52,071 bases of DNA, from contig CAYTSA010000016.1 in assembly GCA_964440345.1 (NCBI GenBank), forward strand, positions 1-52,071, read 5' to 3'. The position numbers and the translations under genes were made by a program. Source of the DNA: CAYTSA01 sp964440345 (GTDB lineage Bacteria; Desulfobacterota; Desulfovibrionia; Desulfovibrionales; Desulfovibrionaceae). Numbering within the stretch: the first letter of the stretch is position 1; each line of letters opens with the position of its first letter. This document shows, piece after piece, positions 35,110-43,330 of the stretch. The notes under the pieces were generated by a model. That model was not told where the DNA came from and made no database searches. It saw nothing but the letters and a program-made list of their open reading frames with translations.

Positions 35110-35133
35110 ACGAAAGGGTTATAACCGTTTCGT
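35110..35133. repeat. Inverted repeat between convergent genes
   Basis: ACGAAA and TTTCGT arms flank a central GGTTATAACC palindrome with a G-G mismatch between. It lies between the 3' ends of the DUF2892 gene and the convergent flavoprotein gene, so it may form a hairpin in both transcripts. No T-run follows on either strand, so termination is uncertain. Confidence 0.45.
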
Positions 35134-35264
35134 CTGGAGCGTCTTGTATCTGCACACGGAGGCCGCCGCCCATGGTCCGGGTCGTCATTCGGGTGGAGTA
35201 GGCGCGCAGACAGCCTCAGGCGCTGCCCATTGCCGCCAGCGCCGGGCTGTGAAGCAATTTCCCC

Positions 35265-36398
35265 CTACTTCTCCTTGCCAGCGCACGCCGCCTTCAGGTA
35301 GCCGCTCACTAGCTCGGTGAACAGTTCCTTCACCGACACGATCTTGTCGATGCGGTGGGCGTTTTTGCCGGCAAAGGCAAAGCCGCGTTGCAGCAAGCCG
35401 CGCTGGGCGTTCAGCAGGGCCAGGGAGATGCAGTAGGGGCTCTCGCCCGGGGTGCAGGTCTTGATGCAGTGGTAGGGGCAGCCAAAGGCTTTTTTGGCCT
35501 TTTCGCGGATTTTTTCCGTAAAGCTGTTCTTGATGGCCCGGCCGGGCAGGCCCACCGGGCTTTTAATGATGACGATGTCCTCTTCCTTGGCTTCCACGTA
35601 AGCCTGCTTGAAGGCCTCGTCCGCGTCGCACTCGTGGGTGGCCACGAACCGGGTGCCCATTTGCACGCCTGATGCGCCCAGCTGGAAGAATTTCACAATA
35701 TCCTCTCCCGTGTAGCAACCGCCCGCGGCAATTACCGGAATCCGCTTGCCGTGCTTGGCCTCGAAATCGGCCACGGTGTCGACCACGCGGGGCACGATCT
35801 TCTCCAGGGCGTAGTCCGGGTCGTCAATCTGCTCCTGCTTGAAGCCCAGGTGGCCGCCGGCCAGGGGGCCTTCCACCACAAACCCGTCCGGCAAATAGTC
35901 GTATTTGTGCAGCCACTTCTTGCACAGCACGCCGGCCGCCCGTTCCGAGGAGACAATGGGCGCCAGCTTGGTCCGGGCGCCTTCCACAAGGCGCTTGGGC
36001 AGGTCCAGGGGCAGCCCCGCGCCAGAGAAGATGATGTCTACCTTTTCCTCTATGGCCACCTTCACCATTTCCGCAAAGTCGGTCATGGCGGTCATGATAT
36101 TCACGCCAATCACGCCGTCGGTCTGGTCCTTGGCCTTGCGGATTTCCGTGCTCAGGGCGCGCTGGTTGTGCTCGAACTGGTCCTCGCCCTTAAACCGCTT
36201 GTAGAGCATGCCGATGCCGGCGGTGGAGATGACGCCCACGCCGCCCTGGTTGGCCACAGCCGAAGCCAGACCTGCCAGCGAGACGCCCACGCCCATGCCG
36301 CCCTGGACTATGGGGATTCGGGCCACAACGTCGCCGAAGCGCAGCGGGGGGATAAAGCCTTGCAGGCAATCTGCAGTGATGTTGACGGGCATGCTCAT
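35265..36398 (-). CDS. Nitronate monooxygenase / FabK-like FMN enzyme
   Basis: 377 residues of the NMO/2-nitropropane dioxygenase family (FMN-binding TIM barrel). The N-terminus has RIPIVQGGMGVGVSLAGLASAVANQGGVGVIS. The phosphate-binding and active-site strands are GVNIMTAMTDFAEMV, IIFSGAGLPLDLPK, VVEGPLAGGHLGF (with the H-L-G catalytic segment), VIAAGGCYTGEDIVKFFQLGASGVQMGTRFVATHEC, and a C-terminal cysteine-rich stretch CPYHCIKTCTPGESPYC unusual for plain NMOs. It could oxidise nitronates or act as an enoyl-ACP reductase-like enzyme; sequence alone does not decide. ATG 36398 follows AAGGGAGTT. Confidence 0.88.
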   Translation of the reverse strand: MSMPVNITADCLQGFIPPLRFGDVVARIPIVQGGMGVGVSLAGLASAVANQGGVGVISTAGIGMLYKRFKGEDQFEHNQRALSTEIRKAKDQTDGVIGVNIMTAMTDFAEMVKVAIEEKVDIIFSGAGLPLDLPKRLVEGARTKLAPIVSSERAAGVLCKKWLHKYDYLPDGFVVEGPLAGGHLGFKQEQIDDPDYALEKIVPRVVDTVADFEAKHGKRIPVIAAGGCYTGEDIVKFFQLGASGVQMGTRFVATHECDADEAFKQAYVEAKEEDIVIIKSPVGLPGRAIKNSFTEKIREKAKKAFGCPYHCIKTCTPGESPYCISLALLNAQRGLLQRGFAFAGKNAHRIDKIVSVKELFTELVSGYLKAACAGKEK

Positions 36399-37020
36399 GG
36401 GAAACTCCCTTGTGATTTATGTCTCTTACAGCGTTTGTTGCGCCTGAGTTGCGGGGAGTTCCTGTGGCGAAGCGAGTGACGGCAAGGAAAGCGACTCAAG
36501 CAGTGCGGAAAAGCGAAGACGCGTAGGACTCATACTGGGGGCTCGCCGGAGTGTCAAGCAACCAGCGTAGAGCAAACCCGCGTCGAGCACAGGCTGTTCA
36601 AAAAAATAGCGCAAAAAAAGACTCGTTTTCTAGGACGCGTTTGAGGGTTTTTGTTTTGATTTCGTGAAATATTTTTCATGTATTGACCTGAGCATTCCGT
36701 TGTGGATGCCAAAGGCACGGGTTTTTTACTGGCCCCACAGCGCTGCTTCAGTTCTGCTTTCATAAAAGTAATGCTTCTCAAGAAATTGTAAAGAGAAATC
36801 CACAATGCGCAAAACGTCTCTGGCGTCCCTTTTTCGGCTGGCGGCGGCGTCAAGGCTTGACGCCGGATATACGTTTGCATCTGTGCATTATTTGTCTCTC
36901 AATTTTCTCTTGACTCTGGGGCGGGCCATATACAGCCCCTAGAAACAGGACCAAATAACGTCATGAATTGCAGGCTCCCAGACCGCGCAATAATTCCACT
37001 GAAACTGGGAACACGTTGAG
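36399..37020. other. 622-bp gene-free region after rimM
   Basis: I see no convincing gene on either strand between the flavoprotein start and the rimM stop. The middle part (36590-36830) is AT-rich compared with its neighbours. No trmD or rplS remnant could be recognised, although these genes normally follow rimM. One perfect inverted repeat lies at 36845-36865. Promoter sequences for the flavoprotein gene must lie here, but none is clear enough to call. Confidence 0.6.
36845..36865. repeat. Perfect 10-bp inverted repeat
   Basis: CGGCGTCAAG and its exact reverse complement are separated by one base. There is no T-run, so it is not a terminator. It could be a protein-binding site, but it is about 450 bp upstream of the nearest start codon. 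Confidence 0.5.
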
Positions 37021-37581
37021 CTACTCCCTCTCTTCCTGCGTATACAGTTCCAGCAGGCCGGGCGGGGGGTTGATGACGGCGCGTTTGGCCTTGGCGTCCA
37101 GCTCGGGCACGAAATCCGGGTGGGCCGGAAAGAGTATCTCCCGGTCTTCGGCGTCGTGGATGACCCAAATTTCCTGGGCGTCGGTTGGGGTCAGGATGTC
37201 GATGATACTTCCGACGTTCTCTCCATCCGGCAAGAACACGTTGCAGCCTATAAGCTCGTAGAGCAGCACGTCGCCCGGTTCACGGGGGATATCCGATGCG
37301 TTGACCAGCAACTCGCAGCCGCGCAGCCCTTCGGCGGCGGTGCGGTCCCTGGTTTCACGCAGGGTGAGCAGCACCCGGTCTTTGTGGAAGCGCCAGGAAT
37401 GGATGGTGCGCTTTTCCAGCTTTTTTCGGGCTGGCTTTGCGTTGTTTGGCCGGCGCAGGTAGATGCAGGAAACCACGTCGAGCAAAAAAGGGGAGTCAGC
37501 AGTGTAGACCACGCTGATCTCCCCTTGCAGGCCGTGCGGTTTCGCCACCTTTCCGATGGCAAGGAATTCTTGTTCGGCCAT
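37021..37581 (-). CDS. rimM: Ribosome maturation factor RimM
   Basis: 186 residues. The N-terminal RimM domain has FLAIGKVAKPHGLQGEISVVY (family start G-x-V-x-x-P-H-G-L-x-G) and LLTLRETRDRTAAEGLRGCELLV. The C-terminal PRC-barrel has LYELIGCNVFLPDGENVGSIIDIL and ILFPAHPDFV, with the family-end INPPPGLLEL. It helps 30S head maturation by binding S19 and 16S rRNA. It follows khpA by 21 bp in the ffh-rpsP-khpA-rimM operon. The usual next gene, trmD, is absent. Confidence 0.95.
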   Translation of the reverse strand: MAEQEFLAIGKVAKPHGLQGEISVVYTADSPFLLDVVSCIYLRRPNNAKPARKKLEKRTIHSWRFHKDRVLLTLRETRDRTAAEGLRGCELLVNASDIPREPGDVLLYELIGCNVFLPDGENVGSIIDILTPTDAQEIWVIHDAEDREILFPAHPDFVPELDAKAKRAVINPPPGLLELYTQEERE

Positions 37582-37602
37582 ATGCAGGCGTCAGGTTTCA
37601 GG

Positions 37603-37836
37603 TTACTCGAGTATCTCCAGCACAGAACGTTTTCTGGCTTTTGTGGAAGCGGCGCCAAGGATGGTGCGGATGGCCCGGGCGGTGCGGCCTTGCTTGCCTA
37701 TCACCTTGCCCAGGTCTTCCTTGGCCACTTTCAGCTCTATCACCGACGTCTGTTCGCCTTCGATTTCAGCAACGGATACGTCCTCCGGCTTGTCCACAAG
37801 AGACTTGGCTATGTACTCCACAAGATCTTTCAACAT
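37603..37836 (-). CDS. khpA: KH-domain RNA-binding protein KhpA
   Basis: 77 residues, essentially one KH domain with the G-x-x-G loop in LGKVIGKQGRTARAIRTIL (residues about 42-60). MLKDLVEYIAKSLVDKPEDV is the usual N-terminus of the family (YlqC/KhpA). It binds RNA and in other bacteria partners with KhpB. Position between rpsP and rimM is the classic arrangement. Confidence 0.95.
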   Translation of the reverse strand: MLKDLVEYIAKSLVDKPEDVSVAEIEGEQTSVIELKVAKEDLGKVIGKQGRTARAIRTILGAASTKARKRSVLEILE

Positions 37837-37920
37837 TGCATCTTACCTCCACAGGTTCAGCAGGATCGGGGGAGCAAGGAAGGCCTCTCTCCAGCGGACC
37901 ACATGCGCGCGGATACTGTC

Positions 37921-38166
37921 TTACGCCGAATAGCCGGCCTGCTTAAGCAGAGACGTCACCGTGTTGGAGGGCTTTGCGCCCCTGTCCAGCCACGTTTTTA
38001 CTTTTTCCGCGTCAATCTTGATGTCGGCGGGCTCGGTCATGGGGTTGTAATACCCCAGGTACTCCAAAGCCCGTCCGTCACGCCTGGTCTCGCTGTTCAC
38101 CGCCACGATGCGGTAAAACGGGCGCTTCTTGGACCCCATTCGTGTCAATCGTAGTTTCAACGCCAT
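37921..38166 (-). CDS. rpsP: 30S ribosomal protein S16
   Basis: 81 residues; the whole S16 fold is present: MALKLRLTRMGSKKRPFYRI, VNSETRRDGRALEYLGYYNP and the KTWLDRGAKPSNTVTSLLKQAG end. ATG 38166 is preceded by AGGGAG. It lies 161 bp after ffh and 84 bp before khpA on the minus strand. Confidence 0.97.
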   Translation of the reverse strand: MALKLRLTRMGSKKRPFYRIVAVNSETRRDGRALEYLGYYNPMTEPADIKIDAEKVKTWLDRGAKPSNTVTSLLKQAGYSA

Positions 38167-38327
38167 GTGTCACAACTCCCTTGTTATTCAATAATATGTT
38201 TTTTCCTGAAAGAAGCAAGTCTTTGTGACGCTGCTTCCACACGTCGCCGCGGCCTCCGGCCTGGTGAGGCCGGGTTTGCTGCGCCGCTGCAAAGTCACGC
38301 CAGTGGCGGGCCGCGGCGGCGCTGGTG

Positions 38328-39869
38328 TTATTTTCTTTTCTTCTTTTTCTTGCGCTTTTCTTTCTTCTTTTTAATGGAAGGCTTGGTGGCGGAGGACTTT
38401 GGCCGCCGGGGGCCGCCTTCCATGCCGGGCAAGCCGGGCATGCCCGGCATGCCGCCTATTCCCGGCATTCCCGGCATTCCGCCCATTCCACCCATGTCGG
38501 GCATGCCTTCCATGTTTGGCGTTCCTTTGCCCATGCCAGGCAGGGAGGGAAACTTGCCTTTCTTCTTTCCCTTTTTGCCGCCCATCATGTTCTGCATCAT
38601 TTTGCGCATGGCCTGAAAGTTGACCAACAACCCGTCCACCTGTTTCAGGTCAGTTCCGCTGCCTTTGGCGATGCGCTCTTTGCGGCTCTGGTTGATGATG
38701 GCCGGGGCCTTGCGCTCTTTGGGCGTCATGGAGTTGATGATGGCCTCCACCTTGGCCATCTCTTTTTCCGGCATCTGCATCTCGCCCAGCTTCTCGCGCA
38801 GCGCGCCCATGCCGGGTATCATCTTCAGCATGCCCTCCAGGCTGCCCATCTTGCGCAGACGGCGCATCTGGGTGCGGAAATCGTCAAGATCGAACTTGGC
38901 TTCCTGCATCTTGGAGGCCAGTTCTTCCGCCTCCCCCTCCTCCATGGTGGATTCCGCTTTTTCGATGAGCGTGAGCATGTCGCCCATGCCCAGAATGCGG
39001 CCGGCCATGCGGTCGGGGTAAAAATCGTCCAGCTCGGAAAGCTTCTCGCCTGTTCCCACCAGCTTGAGCGGCTTGCCTGTGGTCGCTTTGATGGAAAGAG
39101 CTGCGCCGCCGCGGGCGTCGCCGTCCATCTTCGTCAAAGCCACGCCGCTTATGTCCAGCAGTTCGTCAAACTTTTGGGCCACGGTCACGGCGTCTTGGCC
39201 GGTCATGGCGTCAGCCACGAACAAAATTTCATTGGGCTGCACTGCGGCCTTGATGGCTTTGAGCTCGTCCATCAACTTCTCGTCCACATGCAGCCGGCCG
39301 GCAGTGTCCAGAATGACCACATTGCGGCCCAGCTCCCGGGCTTGTGCAACGGCGTCTTTGGCTATGTCCACCGGGTTCATCTCGGTGGTGGAGGCGTACG
39401 CCGGCACGTCCAACTGCTTGGCCAGGGTGTGCAGCTGCTCGATGGCCGCGGGGCGGTACACGTCCAACGGAACCATGTACGGCTCCATCTTGGCTTTGCG
39501 CAGCTTTAGAGCCAGCTTGGCTGTGGTGGTGGTCTTACCAGAGCCTTGTAGGCCCACCATCATGATCACAGCCGGCTTGCCGCTCAGCTCCAGCCCCTGA
39601 TGCTCGCCGCCAAGAAGCTCTATCAGTTCTTCGTGGACGACCTTCACCACCTGCTGGCCGGGGTTCAAACCCTTGAGCACATCCTGCCCCAGGCAACGGT
39701 CCTGCACCCGGGCTATGAAATCGCGAACCACCTTGAAGTTGACGTCCGCTTCGAGCAGGGCCAGGCGCACTTCGCGCAGGCCTTCCTGGACGTTGCTTTC
39801 GTCCAGGCGGCCCTGGCCCTTGAAGCGTTGAAAAACTGAATCAAGACGGTCTGACAAACTTTCGAACAT
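38328..39869 (-). CDS. ffh: Signal recognition particle protein Ffh (with Gly/Met/Pro-rich and lysine-rich tail)
   Basis: 513 residues, longer than the usual about 450. The N domain and GTPase G domain are complete: P-loop GLQGSGKTTT near residue 105, DVYRPAAIEQL, ILDTAGRLHVDEKLM, TKMDGDARGGAAL, and G-T-G-E-K-L-S-E-L. The M domain (GDMLTLIEKAE to MRKMMQNMMGGKKGKKKGK) binds SRP RNA, whose gene lies at 45594-45678. The unusual part is the C-terminal tail: a run of G-M-P/G-M-x repeats (about 445-485) and a final K/R block ending in KKKKEKRKKKKKRK. It targets nascent membrane proteins with FtsY. First gene of the rpsP operon. Confidence 0.97.
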   Translation of the reverse strand: MFESLSDRLDSVFQRFKGQGRLDESNVQEGLREVRLALLEADVNFKVVRDFIARVQDRCLGQDVLKGLNPGQQVVKVVHEELIELLGGEHQGLELSGKPAVIMMVGLQGSGKTTTTAKLALKLRKAKMEPYMVPLDVYRPAAIEQLHTLAKQLDVPAYASTTEMNPVDIAKDAVAQARELGRNVVILDTAGRLHVDEKLMDELKAIKAAVQPNEILFVADAMTGQDAVTVAQKFDELLDISGVALTKMDGDARGGAALSIKATTGKPLKLVGTGEKLSELDDFYPDRMAGRILGMGDMLTLIEKAESTMEEGEAEELASKMQEAKFDLDDFRTQMRRLRKMGSLEGMLKMIPGMGALREKLGEMQMPEKEMAKVEAIINSMTPKERKAPAIINQSRKERIAKGSGTDLKQVDGLLVNFQAMRKMMQNMMGGKKGKKKGKFPSLPGMGKGTPNMEGMPDMGGMGGMPGMPGIGGMPGMPGLPGMEGGPRRPKSSATKPSIKKKKEKRKKKKKRK

Positions 39870-40024
39870 GTATATTTCTCCACAGCAAAAGAGAGGATCA
39901 GTTACGAGACTTTTGTCGGCAAGTCAAGCTCTGAGCTGCAGTGAGCAACATTCTCGGAACATATGTATTTTTGAGCGGCTAAGCGAGGAAAATAAAAAGA
40001 TATTGTAAAAAATGCCCGCGCTTC

Positions 40025-40053
40025 TTGTCATCGTCTTTCAGGTGTACTAGTAT
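40025..40053 (+). promoter_or_regulatory. Candidate sigma-70 promoter of the receiver gene
   Basis: TTGTCA (40025-40030) and TAGTAT (40048-40053) are separated by 17 bases, 114 bases upstream of the receiver start codon. It is the best match in the 297-bp interval between the divergent ffh and receiver genes. The call rests on sequence only. Confidence 0.4.
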
Positions 40054-40166
40054 GGAGTGAAGTGGAACACAGGCGCTGTATTATCCCGGTCTTCGCCGGC
40101 CTTGGCGCTGCAGGACGCGCCAGAGGCGCCAGCAAGGGATCAGCGCAGAAAAAAGGAGCTTCAGAT

Positions 40167-40547
40167 ATGAGCGAAAAAAAAGTGCTCGTTGTGGACGATG
40201 AAAAACACATCCGCATGCTGTACCAGGAAGAGCTGGAGCAGGAAGGGTACGCTGTAGCCACCTCTGACGGGCAGGAAGACATTCTGGAGGTCATTGGCCG
40301 CGAAAAGCCGCAGGTGGTTATCCTGGACATTAAGCTGGGCGCCAACCGCTCCGGCCTGGACCTGCTGCAGGAGATCCGCAGCAAGGATCAGTCCCTGCCG
40401 GTCATTTTAAGCACCGCTTACGACAGCTTTCAGCACGACCTCAAGTCCATTGCCGCCGACTACTACGTGGTCAAGTCTGTGGAGCTTTCTGAACTGAAAA
40501 ACAAAGTGGCGCTGGCCATGGCCAAGGCTACCCGCGAAGCTGTCTAG
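40167..40547 (+). CDS. Single-domain response regulator receiver protein
   Basis: 126 residues, one CheY-like receiver domain with no output domain. Acidic pocket D10-D11, phosphoacceptor D54 in VVILDIKLG, the threonine/serine position in ILSTAYDSF, and the lysine in YYVVKSVELSEL are all present. ATG 40167 follows AAAAGGAG (40151-40158) with eight bases between. No histidine kinase is nearby, so its partner is unknown. The gene is between ffh (divergent) and a metalloprotease gene. Confidence 0.9.
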   Translation: MSEKKVLVVDDEKHIRMLYQEELEQEGYAVATSDGQEDILEVIGREKPQVVILDIKLGANRSGLDLLQEIRSKDQSLPVILSTAYDSFQHDLKSIAADYYVVKSVELSELKNKVALAMAKATREAV

Positions 40548-40662
40548 CCAGGCTGCTGTATGCGCCCCAAGCCGCATGGGCGCAGCGCCGCAACTGGCTG
40601 GGCCGCTCTTTATTACCAAACTGAAACTTGCCCTGGGCCGGGTTACGTGGTAGCGGCTCGCC

Positions 40663-41325
40663 ATGTTCGATATTGAAGCCGCCATCACGCGCCTTGCCGT
40701 CTCCTTTGTCCCCCTGTTGTTGGGCGTCATCTGCCACGAGGTCGCCCACGGCTATGTAGCCCTGCTGCAAGGCGACCGGACCGCCCAGGCGGCCGGCCGA
40801 CTGACCATGAACCCTATACCGCATCTGGACCCGGCCGGCTCCATGGTCTTTATCCTTACTGCCCTGTTCAGCCCCTTCGTCATTGGCTGGGCAAAGCCGG
40901 TGCCCGTGGATTTTCGCTACTTCCGAAATGTCCGCAAAGGGATGGTCCTGGTCTCTCTGGCAGGGCCAGGGGCCAACATCGCCCTGGCGTTTGTCTGGGC
41001 GCTGCTGCTCAAGCTGGGCGTGACCTACCACGCGTCCCTGGGCTCCATGGCCCAGTTTCTGTTGCCCATGTTCCAGGCCGGGGTGGTCATCAACTTGATA
41101 CTGGCCATCTTCAACCTTATCCCCATCCCGCCCATGGACGGCTCCAAGGTCCTGGCCGGGGTCTTGCCTCCCCGAGCCGCCATGCAGTACATGGCCATTG
41201 AGCGCTACGGCTTCATCATCGTCATCCTGTTGCTGGCCACCGGCCTGCTGTGGCGGATTATCGGGCCGGTACTGCAATTCGGCTACGCGGGGCTGCTAAT
41301 TCTGTTTAATATTCCTATCAGTTAA
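40663..41325 (+). CDS. Site-2 protease family (M50) membrane metalloprotease
   Basis: 220 residues, six hydrophobic segments. The zinc-binding HEVAH is in the first helix (H25-E26-V27-A28-H29), and the third ligand comes from NLIPIPPMDGSKVLAG in the penultimate helix (the N-x-x-P-x-x-x-x-D-G motif). SLAGPGANIALAFVWALLL is also family-typical. There is no PDZ domain, as in the short SpoIVFB-like/YwhC-like branch. It cuts membrane-spanning substrates in the bilayer; none is suggested by context. It starts a plus-strand run with trpS 28 bp downstream. Confidence 0.9.
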   Translation: MFDIEAAITRLAVSFVPLLLGVICHEVAHGYVALLQGDRTAQAAGRLTMNPIPHLDPAGSMVFILTALFSPFVIGWAKPVPVDFRYFRNVRKGMVLVSLAGPGANIALAFVWALLLKLGVTYHASLGSMAQFLLPMFQAGVVINLILAIFNLIPIPPMDGSKVLAGVLPPRAAMQYMAIERYGFIIVILLLATGLLWRIIGPVLQFGYAGLLILFNIPIS

Positions 41326-41353
41326 CCCACTGAACGCATAGTAAGAGGACGCC

Positions 41354-42343
41354 ATGAAAAGCAAGGCAACGCGCATCGTTTCAGGCATGCGGCCCACTGG
41401 CCCGCTGCACCTGGGCCACTACTTCGGGGTGCTGGTCAACTGGATAGAGATGCAAAAATCCATTGAGTGTTACTTTTTTGTGGCCGACTGGCACGCTCTG
41501 ACCACGGAATACGCCGAGCCGCAAAAAATCAAGGGATTCGGCCCGCAGCTGGTGCTGGACTGGGTGGCCGCCGGACTGGACCCGAAGCAGTGCGTCATTT
41601 TTTTGCAGTCCGCCATCAAGAGCCACGCCGAGTTGCACCTGCTCTTTTCCATGATCACCCCCCTGGGCTGGTTGGAGCGCAACCCAACTTACAAAGACGT
41701 GAAACACGAGCTGGCCGCCAAAGATCTGAACACCTACGGCTTTTTGGGCTATCCAGTGCTTCAGGCTGCGGACATACTCATCTACCGGGCCAACGCCGTG
41801 CCTGTGGGCCACGATCAGCTGCCGCACCTGGAACTGACCCGCGAGATAGCCCGGCGTTTCAACCATCTGTATGGCGACTTTTTTCCTGAGCCCGAGGCCA
41901 AGCTGACCCCTTCGGCCAAGTGTCCGGGCCTGGACGGTCGCAAAATGTCCAAGAGCTATGGCAACTCTATCTACCTGAGCGATTCCATGGACGAGGTGAA
42001 AAAGAAAATCATGTCCATGTTTACGGACCCCAACCGCAAGCGTAAGGCAGACCCGGGCGACCCCGCGGCGTGCAATCTGTTTCCTTACCACGAGCTGATA
42101 ACTTCCGCGGACCGGTTGCCGGACATTAAGGACGGCTGCACCAACGCCACGTGGGGCTGCGTGGACTGCAAGAAGCTGCTGCTCGAATCCATGGCCGTGT
42201 TTCTGGAGCCCATGCACGCCCGCCGCACAGAGCTGGAAGCCGACCCTGGCGCCTTGCAGGACATCATTGAGGCGGGCAACGCCAAGGCTCTGGAAGAATC
42301 TTCCAGGACCATGGAGCAGGTGCGCGCGTTGCTCAATTTCTGA
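41354..42343 (+). CDS. trpS: Tryptophanyl-tRNA synthetase
   Basis: 329 residues, a class I synthetase. The HIGH-type motif is H19-L-G-H22 in GMRPTGPLHLGHYFG, and the KMSKS loop is at residues 197-201 (GRKMSKSYGN). The catalytic domain contains QAADILIYRANAVPVGHDQLPHLELTREIARRFN, typical of TrpRS. The end is rich in helices (MEQVRALLNF). ATG 41354 has AAGAGGA upstream. Confidence 0.96.
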   Translation: MKSKATRIVSGMRPTGPLHLGHYFGVLVNWIEMQKSIECYFFVADWHALTTEYAEPQKIKGFGPQLVLDWVAAGLDPKQCVIFLQSAIKSHAELHLLFSMITPLGWLERNPTYKDVKHELAAKDLNTYGFLGYPVLQAADILIYRANAVPVGHDQLPHLELTREIARRFNHLYGDFFPEPEAKLTPSAKCPGLDGRKMSKSYGNSIYLSDSMDEVKKKIMSMFTDPNRKRKADPGDPAACNLFPYHELITSADRLPDIKDGCTNATWGCVDCKKLLLESMAVFLEPMHARRTELEADPGALQDIIEAGNAKALEESSRTMEQVRALLNF

Positions 42344-42376
42344 TCAACGCTATCTGGACAAAGCAAGGGAGCAGCC

Positions 42377-43276
42377 ATGTCAGTAGCATTTTTGGGGCAG
42401 TACCTCATCACCCGCGGCCTTATCACCCGCGAGCAGCTGGACGAAGCGCTGACTGAGCAGCGCCGGCGCAACGTGCGCCTGGGCGAACTGGGCGTGCAAA
42501 AGGGCATGCTCACACCGGAGCAGGCACAGCGCATCCACGACATGCAGCGCGAGACGGACAAGCCCTTTGGCCAGATGGCCGTGGAACAAGGCTATCTGAC
42601 GGCGCAGCAATTGGACGAGCTGCTTTCCGTGCAGTCCTCGGCCTACGTGTACCTGGGCGAGGCTCTGACCGGCCAGGGAGCTGTACAGCCGGACTGCTTC
42701 ATGTCCGCCATGAACGATTTTAACCGGCTGCAGCAGGACCTGCAGTCCCGGTGCGTTAACCTGCTCTGGTCTGTGGAGGAGGGAGGAAACCTCATGCGCG
42801 CCGTGGAAGCCATGCAACGGGCCTTCATCCGTTTTGTGGGCACGCCAGTCAAAATGCAGGAAACCTGCAGCGAACTGGGGCTGCGGCACAAAGAGTCGAT
42901 CTACGGCGTGACGGTGGTGTTGGAGGATGGCCTGGCCATTTGTTGCGGCCCGGTTATGGGCGAGGAGTTCCTGCAGCACACCATAGAGTACTATGCCTGC
43001 AGGACCGGCGTGGAGATAGAGCCTGCCCCCTGCTGCCGGGACCTGGCCATGGTGACTGGCCGGTACCTGCGGTCTGCCTTGGACGGCTGCCGCCGGTCGA
43101 CGGCGTCGGTCAAGCTGGCAGAAAAAGATGAGCTGGACGAGCTGCTCAAAGGCGTCCAGGTGCGGCTGCAGGCGCCGTACGGCGATTTTCGTTTGGCGTA
43201 CCGCGAAAGCGGTATGTTGAGCCGAGCGAATAATGAAACAACCGAAGATGATGCAGATACGGGTGAGCGAGCTTAA
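42377..43276 (+). CDS. Unrecognised protein with GspE-N-like repeats
   Basis: 299 residues, cytoplasmic by appearance. The first about 105 residues hold three copies of a helical unit resembling the N-terminal module of type II secretion ATPases: LGQYLITRGLITREQLDEAL, LGELGVQKGMLTPEQAQRI and FGQMAVEQGYLTAQQLDELL, then YLGEALTGQGAV. The C-terminal part (about 120-270) has alternating strands and helices with cysteines (GLAICCGPVMGEEFLQ, PAPCCRDLAM) and may be a CheX-like or other regulatory domain, unproven. No ATPase motifs are present. The ribosome-binding site AAGGGAG lies before ATG 42377. It sits 33 bp after trpS. Confidence 0.8.
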   Translation: MSVAFLGQYLITRGLITREQLDEALTEQRRRNVRLGELGVQKGMLTPEQAQRIHDMQRETDKPFGQMAVEQGYLTAQQLDELLSVQSSAYVYLGEALTGQGAVQPDCFMSAMNDFNRLQQDLQSRCVNLLWSVEEGGNLMRAVEAMQRAFIRFVGTPVKMQETCSELGLRHKESIYGVTVVLEDGLAICCGPVMGEEFLQHTIEYYACRTGVEIEPAPCCRDLAMVTGRYLRSALDGCRRSTASVKLAEKDELDELLKGVQVRLQAPYGDFRLAYRESGMLSRANNETTEDDADTGERA

Positions 43277-43330
43277 GCCGAGGGACATCTACGGCAAATA
43301 ATCATCTGCGGCAAAATATCTTTTCATACC

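Noticed and set aside
38400..38530. Possible tandem repeat or CRISPR-like array
   Set aside because: The regular GGCATGCC-type pattern encodes the G-M-P repeats of the Ffh tail and lacks spacers.
38325..39509. Long plus-strand frame across ffh
   Set aside because: Shadow of ffh; contains no independent motif and no start signal.
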